Shown one piece after another: positions 5,901 through 6,409 of a stretch of DNA of 6,409 nucleotides. Made by a program: the position numbers and the translations under genes. The notes below the pieces were generated by a model. The model did not search any database. It had not been told where the DNA came from and saw only the letters and a list, made by a program, of their open reading frames with translations. The stretch lies in assembly GCA_030690925.1 (NCBI GenBank), contig JAUYFO010000019.1, positions 1 to 6,409 of the forward strand. Direction: 5' to 3'. The stretch is from Candidatus Moraniibacteriota bacterium. Its GTDB lineage: Bacteria; Patescibacteriota; Minisyncoccia; Moranbacterales; UBA1568. Within the stretch, counting starts at the first letter, position 1. Each line of letters starts with the position of its first letter.

Positions 5901-5924
5901 ACAACTTCACTAAAAGGAAGTCAA
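5896..5924 (-). promoter_or_regulatory. Operon promoter for repressor-gdhA-trxB
   Basis: On the minus strand, TTGACT (5919-5924), 17-nt spacer, TAATAT (5896-5901). The -35 is nearly consensus and the -10 is weaker. Predicted start near 5889 lies inside the operator palindrome. The leader before the ATG at 5862 is about 27 nt with a T-rich run. Confidence 0.7.
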
Positions 5925-6001
5925 GGGGAATTAAAAAAATCTAAAGCACAAACTCCAAAAAGTATCTCTGTTCATAATAACTCTCTTGGGCGAGCCTGGA
6001 G

Positions 6002-6040
6002 CCGAAAGCAGGGTCTTTCCATTCTGACGGAAAGTTTCGG
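6002..6040. repeat. Nested inverted repeat in murD downstream gap
   Basis: CCGAAA (6002-6007) pairs with TTTCGG (6035-6040), and inside it CTTTCC (6015-6020) pairs with GGAAAG (6029-6034) around an 8-nt loop, with a 7-nt one-sided bulge. No T-run follows on either strand. Function unknown; it may stabilise the murD mRNA 3' end. Confidence 0.5.
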
Positions 6041-6049
6041 CGAAGATCA

Positions 6050-6074
6050 GAGAAAACCACGCTGGGGTTTTCTC
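6050..6074 (-). repeat. 9-bp stem-loop after murD, possible weak terminator
   Basis: GAGAAAACC and GGTTTTCTC form perfect 9-bp arms with a 7-nt loop, starting 39 nt past the murD stop. The T-rich part is inside the stem and the bases after it (TGATCTTCG) are not T-rich, so an intrinsic terminator is possible but not convincing. Confidence 0.45.
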
Positions 6075-6112
6075 GGCACAAGAGGGTTATTGTGAACAAG
6101 GAAAATTTAAGA

Positions 6113-6409
6113 TTAGAGCGCCCCCACAATCTTACGGAACTGTTCACCGCGATCAAACTCGTTTTGGAATAAACCAAAACTGGCCGCTCCGGGAGAAAGT
6201 AGCACCACGTCACCAGGCAGAGCGCCGCGCGAGGCCAATTCCACCGCCTTACCCATGCTCTCTACCACCTCAAAACGTCGCTCTTTTTCCCCTTCTGGCA
6301 GAAGCTGACGCAAGGCCAAAATTAACTTCTCTGTCCCCTCTCCCCGGAACAGCACGAGACCCTTAGAACGTATCAGAATCTCTTTTGCCAGCACCATAAA
6401 ATCAAGCCG
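6113..6409 (-). CDS. murD: UDP-N-acetylmuramoylalanine--D-glutamate ligase MurD, C-terminal part
   Basis: ATP-dependent cytoplasmic ligase that adds D-glutamate to UDP-MurNAc-L-alanine in peptidoglycan precursor synthesis. The window holds the last 98 residues of a protein usually about 430-460 long; the frame stays open to the right edge (RLDFMVLAKEIL), so the ATG at 6397 is internal and not the start. The segment is the C-terminal Rossmann-like domain: LVLFRGEGTEKL, then GDVVLLSPGAASFGLF and NEFDRGEQFRKIV, the characteristic MurD ending (SPxxASFxxFxNxxxRGxxF). The stop is TAA at 6115-6113. It is upstream of, and separated by about 190 nt from, the repressor operon promoter. Identity is secure from the C-terminal signature, although other Mur ligases share the fold. 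Confidence 0.9.
   Translation of the reverse strand, partial: RLDFMVLAKEILIRSKGLVLFRGEGTEKLILALRQLLPEGEKERRFEVVESMGKAVELASRGALPGDVVLLSPGAASFGLFQNEFDRGEQFRKIVGAL

Noticed and set aside
5941..6213. 90-codon minus-strand open frame overlapping the murD end
   Set aside because: Its start lies inside murD in another frame, its middle is two perfect inverted repeats, and no start signal or family motif is visible. A real short protein from a later start cannot be excluded.

Overview
The window looks like a bacterial chromosome segment of moderate GC with every supported gene on the minus strand, so transcription runs from high to low coordinates. The style of MreB, MurA and MurD, the terse operons, and a small orphan protein with an aromatic C-terminal tail suggest a member of the Candidate Phyla Radiation (Patescibacteria, Parcubacteria-like). 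This is inference from protein style and recollection; no rRNA or other marker in the window settles it.

Layout in transcription order: (1) 6409-6113, the C-terminal end of MurD, cut by the window edge; (2) 6112-5925, a non-coding gap with two clear stem-loops; (3) 5924-3395, a likely three-gene operon: a small CsoR/FrmR-family repressor with a Cys/Cys but no His ligand set, a glutamate dehydrogenase, and a thioredoxin-reductase/AhpF-like flavoprotein. It starts at a sigma70-like promoter whose -10 is overlapped by a 9-bp inverted-repeat operator; (4) 3327-2433, an uncharacterised 204-residue protein with its own perfect consensus promoter, a ~145-nt leader with two hairpins, the only good Shine-Dalgarno site in the window, and a strong palindromic terminator; (5) 2426-2292, a decayed fragment of a second copy of that protein's C-terminus; (6) 2274-1993, a hairpin-rich non-coding stretch with a promoter followed at once by a terminator-like hairpin, then the likely murA promoter; (7) 1916-1, murA followed by mreB with a possible 4-bp ATGA overlap; mreB runs off the left edge.

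MurD, MurA and MreB belong to peptidoglycan precursor synthesis and rod-shape control, and they flank an accessory block (repressor-gdh-reductase plus the orphan gene). The most interesting items are the putative thiol-sensing repressor controlling gdh and a disulfide reductase, the orphan gene with its paralogue remnant, and the promoter/terminator leader region upstream of murA. No CRISPR, tRNA, rRNA or insertion sequence was recognised.
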